A stretch of 64,000 bases of DNA from Ferruginibacter sp. (GTDB taxonomy: Bacteria > Bacteroidota > Bacteroidia > Chitinophagales > Chitinophagaceae). Position 1 is the stretch's first letter. Each line of letters begins with the position of its first letter. Below the pieces are notes generated by a model that saw nothing but the letters and a program-made list of their open reading frames with translations, searched no databases and had not been told where the DNA came from. The stretch spans positions 124,001-188,000 of the forward strand of contig JAURKC010000004.1 of assembly GCA_030831945.1 (NCBI GenBank), in the 5' to 3' direction. The position numbers and the translations under genes were made by a program. Positions 17,240-25,626 of the stretch are shown one piece after another.

Positions 17240-17247
17240 TATCTTTG
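17240..17247 (+). promoter_or_regulatory. -7 element placed for a leaderless MFS transcript
   Basis: TATCTTTG ends only 4 bases before the ATG at 17252. Since start sites lie about 4-7 bases after this element, the mRNA probably begins at or next to the start codon. No convincing -33 element at normal spacing; TTTG at 17206-17209 is about 30 bases away. Confidence 0.5.
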
Positions 17248-17251
17248 TATC

Positions 17252-18472
17252 ATGTCTTCCAATCGATCGGCTGCAATCAGCTTTATTTTTATTACCTTAT
17301 TAATTGATGTTACTGGAATAGGATTAATTATCCCTGTGGTTCCAGGTTTAATTAAGGAATTAATTCATGGTTCGGTGAGCGATTCCTCTAGGTATAGCGG
17401 ATGGCTTACTTTTGCTTATGCAGTCATGCAATTTATATTTGCCCCTTTGTTAGGCAATTTAAGTGATCGATATGGTAGAAGACCCATTCTTCTAATCTCT
17501 TTATTTGGATTAGGCATTGATTATATCTTTTTGGCCTTGGCCCCCTCAATTGGATGGTTATTTTTAGGTAGAATAATTGCAGGATTAGGAGGGGCTAGTA
17601 TTACTACTGCTACTGCCTATATAGCAGATATTAGTACTCCTCAAAATAGGGCACAAAATTTTGGTATGGTAGGGGCTGCTTTTGGTGTAGGATTTATACT
17701 TGGTCCAGTTTTAGGAGGCTTGCTAGGCGAATGGGGGCTAAGAGTTCCTTTTATGGTAGCCGCTTTGTTAAGTTTTCTAAATTTCGCTTATGGTTATTTT
17801 GTTTTACCTGAATCATTATCAGTAGAAAATAGAAGAAAATTTGAATGGAAAAGAGCTAATCCCTTAAGTTCAATTAAGCAACTAAAAAAATATCCAGCAG
17901 TTAGTGGTTTAGTTATTTCTTACTTTCTAATTTATCTAGCAGCTAACTCGGTTCAAAGTACCTGGTCTTTCTTTACTATTCAACAATTTAGTTGGAACCC
18001 AAGAATGATTGGAATATCCCTAGGTTTAGTAGGCTTATTAGTAGGTATTGTTCAAGGAGGCTTAATTAGATTAATTAATCCATTAATAGGTAATAAAAGA
18101 AGCGTTTATATAGGAATGGCGCTCTATACAATTGGTTTAATATTATTTTCAATTGCATCCCAAAGCTGGATGATGTTTGTTTTTTTAGTACCATATTGTC
18201 TGGGGGGTATTTGTGGACCTGCTCTTCAATCAATCATTTCCGGTCAGGTTCCTGCAAACCAACAAGGTGAACTTCAAGGTGGTTTGACTAGTATTATGAG
18301 TCTTACCAGTATTATAGGTCCCGTTGTAATGACTAGTTTATTCTCCTATTTTACCCAACCAACCGCTCCCTTTCATTTTGCTGGAGCTCCCTTTTTATTA
18401 GGTAGTATTTTAATGGCTTTGAGTCTATTTTTTGCTTATAGAAGTTTACGTAATAATCATTCTATTAGCTAA
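17252..18472 (+). CDS. MFS transporter, TetA-like (TCR/Tet) subfamily
   Basis: The 406-residue protein has 12 predicted membrane helices. Motif A lies between helices 2 and 3 (LGNLSDRYGRRPILLISLFG), and the GAAFGVGFILGPVLGGLLGEWG segment is typical of drug:H+ antiporters of the TCR/Tet group. Inner-membrane proton antiport is expected. Substrate cannot be assigned; genomic homologues are often annotated as tetracycline-resistance-like without conferring it. The MurC-like gene follows after 15 bases, so they may form an operon. Confidence 0.85.
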   Translation: MSSNRSAAISFIFITLLIDVTGIGLIIPVVPGLIKELIHGSVSDSSRYSGWLTFAYAVMQFIFAPLLGNLSDRYGRRPILLISLFGLGIDYIFLALAPSIGWLFLGRIIAGLGGASITTATAYIADISTPQNRAQNFGMVGAAFGVGFILGPVLGGLLGEWGLRVPFMVAALLSFLNFAYGYFVLPESLSVENRRKFEWKRANPLSSIKQLKKYPAVSGLVISYFLIYLAANSVQSTWSFFTIQQFSWNPRMIGISLGLVGLLVGIVQGGLIRLINPLIGNKRSVYIGMALYTIGLILFSIASQSWMMFVFLVPYCLGGICGPALQSIISGQVPANQQGELQGGLTSIMSLTSIIGPVVMTSLFSYFTQPTAPFHFAGAPFLLGSILMALSLFFAYRSLRNNHSIS

Positions 18473-18487
18473 TCAATCTTATACGCT

Positions 18488-19867
18488 ATGATTACAGGAA
18501 TTAATGATTTCAAAAATGTTTTTTTTATTGGGATTGCTGGTACAGGCATGAGTGCAATTGCCCAATATTTATCTGGAATAGGTAAGCAAGTTTCAGGAAG
18601 TGATCGTTTTTTTACACCCAATACCTACAATGAAACCAAAGAGAAATTGGAATTGGAGGGGATCCATTGCTTTTTACAAAATGGTGAAGGCATTACAAAC
18701 AAAACAGAATTAGTAGTGGTTTCAACGGCAGTAGAAAATACTGTATTTGAAGTTCAAAAAGCCATTGAATTGGGCATTCCCATTATCAAACGTTCCGAAC
18801 TGTTGGCTTTAATAGCTAACAGTAAAAAAACGATTGCCATAGGAGGAACCTCTGGAAAAAGTACTACTAGTGCAATGTTATTTGACATTTTAAAGTTCGC
18901 TGGCTTGCAGCCTAGTATCATTAGTGGAGCTGGATTAGTCAGTATTATTCGGGATGGTAAAATTGGAAATGCTGAAGTAGGAAATGGAGAGTGGCTAGTG
19001 ATAGAAGCTGATGAAAGTGATGGCTCAATTGTTCAATATCATCCAACAATTGGTCTCTTACTTAATATTGATAAAGATCACCAGGAAATTGATGAGCTAT
19101 TAAATATATTTACTCAATTTAAAAATAATACAAAGGACAAATTTGTAGTCAATCTTTCCAATGCATTATCAGCACAATTAAGTTCTAAAGAATCATTAGA
19201 TTTTAGCATTGATCAAAATAGTTCAGCTGCTTATATAGCTGACAACTTTCGACAAGATGGATTTACTATTCAATTTTCAATTAAAGGGATTCCATTTTCA
19301 ATCAATACCGTAGGCAAACATAATATGGAAAATGCATTAGCCGCTACTTGTATTGCTAATATCATAGGTGTTAGTTTGCCGATTTGTTCTCAAGCACTCA
19401 ATCAATATGAAGGTATTTATCGTAGACATCAAGTTTTAGGAGAAAAAAAGGGTGTCTGGATCATAGATGATTATGCTCACAATCCAGCCAAATGCGCTGC
19501 TTCAATTGATGCCTGTCAAAACATTTCTCCCAAGGTGATTGCTTGGTTTCAGCCACATGGTTATGGACCTACTCGTTTTTTAAGAACAGATTTTGTTAAA
19601 GAGATTGCTCAAGTTTTAAGACCAACCGATGAGATATGGATGAGTGAAATTTTTTATGCTGGTGGAACAGCTGTAAAGGATATTTCTTCCAACGATCTAA
19701 TAAATGATATAAGAAATTTAGGTAAAAATGCCTTTTTTGTAGAAGATAGAAATGACTTTTTAGCTGAAGTTCGTTCACATTTAACTGACAATTGCGTTCT
19801 ATTATTAATGGGTGCAAGAGATCCTAGTCTTGAAAATTATAGTAAACAAATTTGGAAAGATCTATAA
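18488..19867 (+). CDS. Mur ligase family protein, MurC/Mpl-like
   Basis: The 459-residue protein has a MurC-type N-terminal nucleotide-sugar domain (VFFIGIAGTGMSAIAQYLSG). A central ATPase domain follows (P-loop GTSGKSTT at residues 120-127, EADESDGS, NIDKDHQEI, HNMENALAATCIA). The C-terminal ligase domain carries IDDYAHNP, WFQPHGYGPTR and MGARDPS. MurC normally reads GTHGKT and DDYAHHP; here the P-loop is MurD-like and the second His of the YAHHP motif is Asn. It may be a paralogue with another substrate rather than the essential MurC. It is not in a division/cell-wall cluster. Cytosolic ATP-dependent amide ligase is the safe call. Confidence 0.8.
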   Translation: MITGINDFKNVFFIGIAGTGMSAIAQYLSGIGKQVSGSDRFFTPNTYNETKEKLELEGIHCFLQNGEGITNKTELVVVSTAVENTVFEVQKAIELGIPIIKRSELLALIANSKKTIAIGGTSGKSTTSAMLFDILKFAGLQPSIISGAGLVSIIRDGKIGNAEVGNGEWLVIEADESDGSIVQYHPTIGLLLNIDKDHQEIDELLNIFTQFKNNTKDKFVVNLSNALSAQLSSKESLDFSIDQNSSAAYIADNFRQDGFTIQFSIKGIPFSINTVGKHNMENALAATCIANIIGVSLPICSQALNQYEGIYRRHQVLGEKKGVWIIDDYAHNPAKCAASIDACQNISPKVIAWFQPHGYGPTRFLRTDFVKEIAQVLRPTDEIWMSEIFYAGGTAVKDISSNDLINDIRNLGKNAFFVEDRNDFLAEVRSHLTDNCVLLLMGARDPSLENYSKQIWKDL

Positions 19868-19893
19868 ATTAAATGGGGCTAACCGAATTCAAT

Positions 19894-20595
19894 TTAATTT
19901 AAATTTCCAGCAATCTCTTGCTCAGTTACAATGCCATCTTTACGCCAGACTTGTTTGCCATCTTTGAATAGAATAAATACAGGTAATGCGGTTACATTGA
20001 ATGATTTTAAAATATCTTCATCTTTTCCTCCATCTACTTTTACAAGGGTTATTTTATTTGGATTATTTTTTTGAAGACTTGCCAAAACGGGCTCCATCTT
20101 TTTACAAGGAGGGCACCATTCAGCTCCAAAATCAACTAGAACAAAATGGGAGCTTTTAATCGAATTATTAAATTCTAGGGTACTCATTTGCTTTTGGCTT
20201 GTTTTGCCTTCAATAGATTTGTCTGCCGACTTCCATGAATTCATTCCACCTTGCAATTCAAAAACTTGCTGATAACCCATTTCTTTCATTTTAATAGCAG
20301 CAGCTGAACTTCTACCTCCTGCTAAACAATAAACGTATACTGGTTTATCTTTATCAATAAAACTTATCCTTCTATTGAATTCAACCGCATCCCGCCAATC
20401 AGCTAGTAAGGCATTTTTAATATGCCCACTATTATATTCATCAGCAGTTCTTACATCGAGTAATTGTACCGTAGCATTTCCGCTTAATCCTTTTTCAAAT
20501 TCATCAGCAGTTAAAACAGTCTTTGATTGGGCTGAACAGGAAAAAAAAGTAAAAAGTAATATGACAGGGTAGAGGTTGCTTAGTATTTTCTTCAT
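19894..20595 (-). CDS. Rhodanese-thioredoxin fusion lipoprotein
   Basis: ATG at 20595 is chosen (233 residues), because it directly starts a lipoprotein signal: MKKILSNLYPVILLFTFFSC, Cys 20. The upstream ATG at 20613 adds six residues before it. A rhodanese domain (about 30-115) has the active loop CLAGGRS. A thioredoxin domain (about 125-230) carries WCPPCK and cis-Pro in TALPVFILF. Both catalytic cysteines are intact. The architecture suggests periplasmic sulfur or disulfide chemistry. Convergent with the MurC-like gene. Confidence 0.87.
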   Translation of the reverse strand: MKKILSNLYPVILLFTFFSCSAQSKTVLTADEFEKGLSGNATVQLLDVRTADEYNSGHIKNALLADWRDAVEFNRRISFIDKDKPVYVYCLAGGRSSAAAIKMKEMGYQQVFELQGGMNSWKSADKSIEGKTSQKQMSTLEFNNSIKSSHFVLVDFGAEWCPPCKKMEPVLASLQKNNPNKITLVKVDGGKDEDILKSFNVTALPVFILFKDGKQVWRKDGIVTEQEIAGNLN

Positions 20596-20714
20596 TGTAA
20601 AATAATTTATCATAAAGTTCAGTTTAAATAATTAATAAATATAATTCCTTTTACTATTTAAATGAAATGAAAAAATTAAAAATAAGTTTTTTACTCATCG
20701 AGATTTAGTTTCAA

Positions 20715-21212
20715 TTAATAGGAAAGCTCTATTTTCAATTGTTCTACCACATTAAATATAATAGGACAAATTTCATAATAGCGCATGGTACTGAATAATC
20801 TTCTTATAAAATGCGGTTTATGAAGGTGAGGAAATTCTCTACATTCGGTAAAACGATGCTCATAAATTGAACAAGAAGTGTTTTTTAAAAAATGACATGG
20901 AATTGTATTTAAGATCATTTGGCCTTGTTCACTTTGTTCAATAAATTGGTCTTTTAGTTGATCCTGAGTTAAATTCAATTGATCCGCAAGTTCCACCGTT
21001 TCCTCGCTGGTTATATGAATCATTAAAGATTTACAACAATTACCACATTTTGTACAATCAATTTTGGGTGTTATAAGCTCATTTAATTCCTGAGTTAATG
21101 AATCAATTTTTTGTTCATTTTGAAGTTTCAAAAAACTTTGAAAATGATCATTCTCAACTTCTTTCTCTTCTGCAATCTGCTTAATCTTAACTAAATCTGT
21201 AATTAATGGCAA
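20715..21212 (-). CDS. YkgJ-type cysteine-cluster protein
   Basis: The 165-residue protein carries the CxxCgxCCK signature (DCTKCGNCCKSLMIHIT) and two later metal-binding elements (IPCHFLKNTSCSIYEHRFTECREFP). This is the pattern of the YkgJ / Fe-Zn-chelating CxxCxxCC family (PF03692 type). Members are predicted to bind zinc or an Fe-S-like metal site and lack a well-defined reaction. The only start is TTG at 21212; there is no ATG before the metal motif. Separated from the rhodanese-thioredoxin gene by 119 bases on the same strand. Confidence 0.85.
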   Translation of the reverse strand: MPLITDLVKIKQIAEEKEVENDHFQSFLKLQNEQKIDSLTQELNELITPKIDCTKCGNCCKSLMIHITSEETVELADQLNLTQDQLKDQFIEQSEQGQMILNTIPCHFLKNTSCSIYEHRFTECREFPHLHKPHFIRRLFSTMRYYEICPIIFNVVEQLKIELSY

Positions 21213-21441
21213 TTCTAATATTTTTAGTAATTATAATTTGAATTAGCAAGATAGAGCTTCCTTTTTATAAATATCTATTTTGTAAATACTTAAGCTTTTA
21301 CTAGTCAATTTTATATTGATAACAAGCTATTTATTCCTTTGAAACAGTAATATATATTATATTTAAAATTTATGTATAAATACTGCATTTGTTTATGCAC
21401 AAGTGTTTATAACCCTTCTAAGCTTCGACTATTTGATTTGT

Positions 21442-21449
21442 TATATTTG
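21442..21449 (+). promoter_or_regulatory. -7 element in the parE upstream region
   Basis: TATATTTG fits TAnnTTTG. A start near 21454 would make the small ORF leaderless and give parE a leader of about 155 bases. No -33 element at normal spacing is seen, so the call is tentative. Confidence 0.45.
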
Positions 21450-21453
21450 CAAT

Positions 21454-21513
21454 ATGGATAAAATACTAAATAAATTAGTATTTTTGAATTCGAAAACAGA
21501 TCAATTAAAATAA
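21454..21513 (+). CDS. Possible 19-codon leader ORF before parE
   Basis: ATG at 21454, stop TAA at 21511-21513, encoding MDKILNKLVFLNSKTDQLK. It begins 4 bases after the TATATTTG element, the same geometry as the leaderless MFS gene. A perfect inverted repeat, AAAATACTAA at 21460-21469 and TTAGTATTTT at 21475-21484, lies within it. It may be chance in AT-rich DNA. Confidence 0.25.
   Translation: MDKILNKLVFLNSKTDQLK
21460..21484 (+). repeat. 10-bp stem-loop in the parE leader
   Basis: AAAATACTAA (21460-21469), loop ATAAA, TTAGTATTTT (21475-21484) followed by another T. The stem is AT-rich. It could act as a 5' stabilising stem, an attenuator or a weak terminator. Confidence 0.45.
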
Positions 21514-21609
21514 TTATATCTATTATAAAAGTAACCTACAATTCATGATTTCATCATAGTTCATCTTGAGTTTGAATTTAGATTGGTAAAGATTTTATAT
21601 CAAAGAAAA

Positions 21610-23511
21610 ATGACTGAAAAAGATAATAAAGCTGGCGAATACAACGAAGATTCGATAAGGAGTCTTGATTGGAAAGAACATATTCGCCTTAGGCCAGGTA
21701 TGTATATTGGAAAATTAGGAGATGGAAGTAGTCCAGATGACGGTGTGTACGTATTAATTAAAGAGGTTATAGATAACTGTATTGATGAACATACGATGGG
21801 GCATGGAAGACATGTAGATGTAAATATTGATGGTAAAACTATAACTGTTAGAGATTATGGAAGAGGTATTCCATTAGGAAAAGTAGTAGATGTGGTGAGT
21901 AAAATCAATACAGGGGCTAAGTATGATAGCAAGGCTTTTCAAAAAAGTGTTGGATTAAATGGAGTGGGTACAAAGGCGGTAAATGCTTTGAGTGATTATT
22001 TTAAAGTGACTGCTTATCGTGAAGGAAAAGAGAAAACTGCTGAATTTCAGAAAGGAGTTCTACTGAAGGAGCATAAAGAAACCGTAACAAAGGAGGATAA
22101 TGGAACTTTTGTGTCATTTATCCCTGACGAATCTATTTTTAAAAATTTCCATTTTGTTCAGGAATACCTAGACAACCAGTTTTGGAATTATTGCTACCTC
22201 AATGCAGGTTTAGTAATGAATCTAAATGGAAAACGTTTTGTAAGCAAAAATGGATTATTAGATCTATTGCAACGAAAAACCAATGAAGATGAAATTAGAT
22301 ATCCTATCATTCACTTAAAAGGAGAAGATATTGAGATTGCTGTTACTCATGAAAGTGCTTACGGAGAAGAGTATTATAGTTTTGTGAATGGACAGTTTAC
22401 GACTCAAGGGGGTACACATTTAGCTGCTTTTAGGGAAGGCTACGTAAAAACAATCAGAGATTTTTTCAAAAAGGATTATGATGCAGCTGATATTCGAGGC
22501 AGTATTTGTGCTGCACTTAGTGTTAGAGTTCAAGAACCTGTATTTGAAAGTCAGACCAAAACCAAATTAGGTTCTCAAAATGTTTATGAAGGCGGTCCAA
22601 GTATGAAAAATTTTATCGGAGATTTTTTAGGCAAAGAGCTTAATAATTTTCTCCATAAAAATCCTGCCACTGCAGATGCCTTAAAAAAGCGTATTGAACA
22701 AAATGAAAGGGAAAGAAAAGAATTATCAGGCATTCGGAAATTAGCTAATGAAAGAGCTAAAAAAGCAAATCTTCATAATAAAAAACTTAGAGATTGTAAG
22801 TTTCATTACAATGATGAAGCTACAGGAAAAGACAAAGAAAACGTTCTAGAAAAGCAAAAAGAAAGTACCATATTTATTACGGAAGGAGATAGTGCAAGTG
22901 GAAGTATTACGAAGGCAAGAAATGTGAATACACAAGCAGTTTTTAGCTTACGTGGTAAACCACTTAATTGCTTTGGATTAACAAAAAAAGTAGTTTACGA
23001 AAACGAGGAATTTAATTTATTACAACATGCTTTGAATATAGAAGACGGTTATGATACGCTTCGGTATAATAATATTGTATTTGCAACTGATGCGGATGTA
23101 GATGGACTGCATATTCGCTTACTGCTAATGACCTTTTTCCTTCAATTTTTTCCTGACCTTGTAAAAAATGGTCATGTCTATATTTTAGAAACTCCATTAT
23201 TTAGAGTTAGAAATAAGCAAGAAACTATTTACTGTTATGACCAAGTTGAAAAAGATAATGCCATTAAAAAATTAGGCGCTAAACCTGAAATCACTCGATT
23301 TAAAGGTTTAGGTGAAATTAGCCCAAGTGAGTTTGCCCGATTTATAGGAGAAGATATGAAATTACAACCTGTTATGATGTTGCCAGATACTCATATTCAA
23401 CAGTTATTGGAATATTATATGGGAAAGAACACCCCTAGTAGACAAGATTTTATTATTGATAATTTAAAAGTGGAATTAGATTTAGTAGAGGATATTCCTA
23501 CTGCTCAATAG
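21610..23511 (+). CDS. parE: DNA topoisomerase IV subunit B (ParE)
   Basis: ATPase subunit of topoisomerase IV, which decatenates chromosomes with ParC. ATG at 21610 gives 633 residues; the TTG at 21583 is less likely. The GHKL ATPase is shown by [17 protein letters not shown] and [15 protein letters not shown]. The TOPRIM domain has [10 protein letters not shown] and the metal-binding [13 protein letters not shown]. The C-terminus has the [10 protein letters not shown] motif. Length fits ParE rather than longer GyrB. parC lies 2.1 kb downstream on the same strand, and a gyrA/parC-type partner nearby supports topo IV. Confidence 0.93.
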   Translation: MTEKDNKAGEYNEDSIRSLDWKEHIRLRPGMYIGKLGDGSSPDDGVYVLIKEVIDNCIDEHTMGHGRHVDVNIDGKTITVRDYGRGIPLGKVVDVVSKINTGAKYDSKAFQKSVGLNGVGTKAVNALSDYFKVTAYREGKEKTAEFQKGVLLKEHKETVTKEDNGTFVSFIPDESIFKNFHFVQEYLDNQFWNYCYLNAGLVMNLNGKRFVSKNGLLDLLQRKTNEDEIRYPIIHLKGEDIEIAVTHESAYGEEYYSFVNGQFTTQGGTHLAAFREGYVKTIRDFFKKDYDAADIRGSICAALSVRVQEPVFESQTKTKLGSQNVYEGGPSMKNFIGDFLGKELNNFLHKNPATADALKKRIEQNERERKELSGIRKLANERAKKANLHNKKLRDCKFHYNDEATGKDKENVLEKQKESTIFITEGDSASGSITKARNVNTQAVFSLRGKPLNCFGLTKKVVYENEEFNLLQHALNIEDGYDTLRYNNIVFATDADVDGLHIRLLLMTFFLQFFPDLVKNGHVYILETPLFRVRNKQETIYCYDQVEKDNAIKKLGAKPEITRFKGLGEISPSEFARFIGEDMKLQPVMMLPDTHIQQLLEYYMGKNTPSRQDFIIDNLKVELDLVEDIPTAQ

Positions 23512-23533
23512 TGGTTTTATATTTAGAGAATTT

Positions 23534-24316
23534 ATGTACGACTTTCATACAGACGATAAAAAGTATTTTGAGATTCAACTTTCCAATGTGCGCAAATGGA
23601 TTCTACCTTTTGTTCAAAATGTGAAAGTGATTGAGCCTGGGATGCAATTATTAGAAATAGGCTGTGGTCAAGGTTCCTTGCTCAGGGCATTTAGTGAACA
23701 AGGTTGTAATTGTACCGGTGTAGAAATGTATCCTTATTGGTTAGAAAAAGCAAACGAATGGCTTCAACCCGAAATAGCAGCTGGTAAAGTAAGATTAATC
23801 AATAGTAATATTTATGATGTAGATGCAGAAAAAGATCTTAATACTAAGTTCGATATTATTGTATTAAAAGATGTGATTGAACATATTCATGATCAAGAAA
23901 GGTTAATTAGTTGGATGAAGAATTTTTTAAGACCTAATGGGATTATTTTATTTGCTTTTCCCCCATGGCAAATGCCTTTTGGAGGTCACCAACAAATGTT
24001 GAAGGGCTGGCTTGGTAAAGCTCCATATTGGCATTTACTACCCATGTCAATGTTTAAATTATTATTGAAAATAAATAAACAATATTCAGAGGATTTAGTA
24101 GAAATAAAAGAAACTGGAATTTCTATTGAAAGATTTGAAAGAATAATTAAAAAAACTGGCTATCGAATTGTATTACAAAAGCATTGGTTAGTCAATCCTG
24201 TATATGAATATAAATTTGGATGGAAACCTAGAAAGCAATTGAATTGGATTAAATCGATTCCTTTTATTAGAAATTTTTTCACCACAGCAGTTTATTATAT
24301 TGTTTCGCCTAAATAA
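23534..24316 (+). CDS. Class I SAM-dependent methyltransferase
   Basis: The 260-residue protein has a Rossmann methyltransferase core: motif I LLEIGCGQGSLLRAF (about 40-54), acidic motif II (TGVEMY), and motif IV IIVLKDVIEHIHD. The C-terminal segment is basic and hydrophobic. The fold family is clear, but substrate cannot be deduced; similar proteins methylate small molecules or quinones. It starts 22 bases after parE and ends 15 bases before the DUF1835 gene, so it belongs to the parE-parC run. Confidence 0.85.
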   Translation: MYDFHTDDKKYFEIQLSNVRKWILPFVQNVKVIEPGMQLLEIGCGQGSLLRAFSEQGCNCTGVEMYPYWLEKANEWLQPEIAAGKVRLINSNIYDVDAEKDLNTKFDIIVLKDVIEHIHDQERLISWMKNFLRPNGIILFAFPPWQMPFGGHQQMLKGWLGKAPYWHLLPMSMFKLLLKINKQYSEDLVEIKETGISIERFERIIKKTGYRIVLQKHWLVNPVYEYKFGWKPRKQLNWIKSIPFIRNFFTTAVYYIVSPK

Positions 24317-24331
24317 AATAATCTTAAATAA

Positions 24332-25138
24332 ATGATACACATAGTTTTTAATGAATCGGATAAAAATGTTTTGCAACAAGCCATTGAATTAGATGAAAGC
24401 CTAAAGGGAGAAATTGTTTGCATTAAAGATGATTATGCAGTGGGGCCTTTACACAATATATACCTAGGTGAGGGAATGAAAGCACGGAATAATTGGTGGA
24501 GTGAAGTTTTATCAGGTGGAGACTATGAGTCTACAATCAATGAAACTGAATCTGACGATTATCAAACTGTAGCTCAATTAGTAGGTACCATGCGCAGAGA
24601 TCCAGAAGAAGTAATTTGGATATGGGCTGCTCAAAATAAGCATGATGTGAGTGGTTATTATTGGCTACTCAATTACATGAAAGAATTTCAAGGCAGCGTC
24701 TTTATTCTTTATTTGAATAACTTACCATTCATTAATGAAAAAGGAAATATATTTTATCCTAACTGGATATTCGAAATTCCAGCAAAGGAGTTTTTAAAAG
24801 CTAAGAAATTAGCCAGAGAAATTACACCCAGTGAATTTGAAGTAGATCCAGACGAATGGACAAAATTATGTGAAGAAAATAAAGGAGTACGATTACTCGA
24901 AGGAGGAAAAAAACTGATTCAGCAAGACTATGATTTTTATGATGCTGAACTTAAAAAATACATCACATCGGATTGGCAAAAGGCTACCAAGATTATTCAT
25001 CAATTCATTAGCAAGGCAAAAAATACTACTGGAGATGCTTATTTACTCTGGCGTCTTAAAGTGATGGTAGCTCAGAATATGGTAGATGTTCAAGGTAAGA
25101 TTGCTAATATGAAAGATTTTGAATTAAAAACAAAATAG
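24332..25138 (+). CDS. DUF1835-domain protein
   Basis: The 268-residue protein opens with the DUF1835 pattern (MIHIVFNESDKNVLQQAI, CIKDDYAVGPLHNI, then a WW near residue 55), followed by a DUF3658-like C-terminal half. These proteins are cytosolic, widespread in Bacteroidota and Firmicutes, and have no known reaction. No signal peptide or catalytic motif is apparent. It is tightly spaced between the methyltransferase gene and the VOC gene (15 and 8 bases). Confidence 0.8.
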   Translation: MIHIVFNESDKNVLQQAIELDESLKGEIVCIKDDYAVGPLHNIYLGEGMKARNNWWSEVLSGGDYESTINETESDDYQTVAQLVGTMRRDPEEVIWIWAAQNKHDVSGYYWLLNYMKEFQGSVFILYLNNLPFINEKGNIFYPNWIFEIPAKEFLKAKKLAREITPSEFEVDPDEWTKLCEENKGVRLLEGGKKLIQQDYDFYDAELKKYITSDWQKATKIIHQFISKAKNTTGDAYLLWRLKVMVAQNMVDVQGKIANMKDFELKTK

Positions 25139-25146
25139 TTGCTGCT

Positions 25147-25533
25147 ATGGATATCACTTCAATTCATCATGTAGCCATCCTTACCGATGATTATGAGAAA
25201 AGTAAATTATTTTATACTGAAATATTAGGTTTTAAAGTGATTAAAGAGACTTTCCGAAAAGAACGGAATTCTTTTAAATTAGATCTTTCGATTAATGGTG
25301 TTTATCAAATTGAACTTTTTTCTTTTCCCGAGAGTAAGCCAAGAGCTTCATTTCCGGAACAAAGAGGTTTAAGACATTTAGCTTTTGGTGTAAACCATAT
25401 TGAAAAAGCAAGAGAAGAATTATTATTGAAATCAATCGATGCAGAAGCAATTAGAATCGATGAGATTACTAATAAAAAATTTTGTTTTTTTAAAGATCCA
25501 AATGATCAGCCTTTAGAGCTTTATGAAATTTAA
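25147..25533 (+). CDS. VOC-superfamily glyoxalase-like protein (YaeR/GloA2 type)
   Basis: The 128-residue metalloenzyme-fold protein matches the YaeR/GloA2 type: HHVAILTDDYEKSKLFYTEILGF at the N-terminus, an RGLRHLAFGV middle and FFKDPNDQPLELYEI at the C-terminus. Metal ligands are likely His 8 (second of IHHVAI), Glu in IELFSFP, His in LRHLAF and the final Glu. The exact substrate is not known; glyoxalase I activity is not implied. Third gene of the insert between parE and parC, 93 bases upstream of parC. Confidence 0.85.
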   Translation: MDITSIHHVAILTDDYEKSKLFYTEILGFKVIKETFRKERNSFKLDLSINGVYQIELFSFPESKPRASFPEQRGLRHLAFGVNHIEKAREELLLKSIDAEAIRIDEITNKKFCFFKDPNDQPLELYEI

Positions 25534-25626
25534 AAACGGAAAAGGATTTATAGAAAGATAGCAACTAATAAAGTTTACAGTAAATTAGTTACTACCTATT
25601 CTAAGTTAAAATAAGCGATATAAATT

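Larger units (their letters stand above)
21213..21609. other. Divergent intergenic region upstream of parE
   Basis: About 397 bases, AT-rich. It contains a -7 element at 21442-21449, a tiny ORF at 21454-21513 and a 10-bp hairpin at 21460-21484, described separately. No other coding or RNA feature was recognised. Confidence 0.4.

Noticed and set aside
17252..18472. Tetracycline-resistance gene call for the MFS transporter
   Set aside because: Only the TCR/Tet-like motifs are seen; chromosomal relatives have many substrates and there is no TetR neighbour.
18488..19867. Calling this gene murC outright
   Set aside because: The P-loop and YAHNP variants and lone position make substrate identity uncertain.
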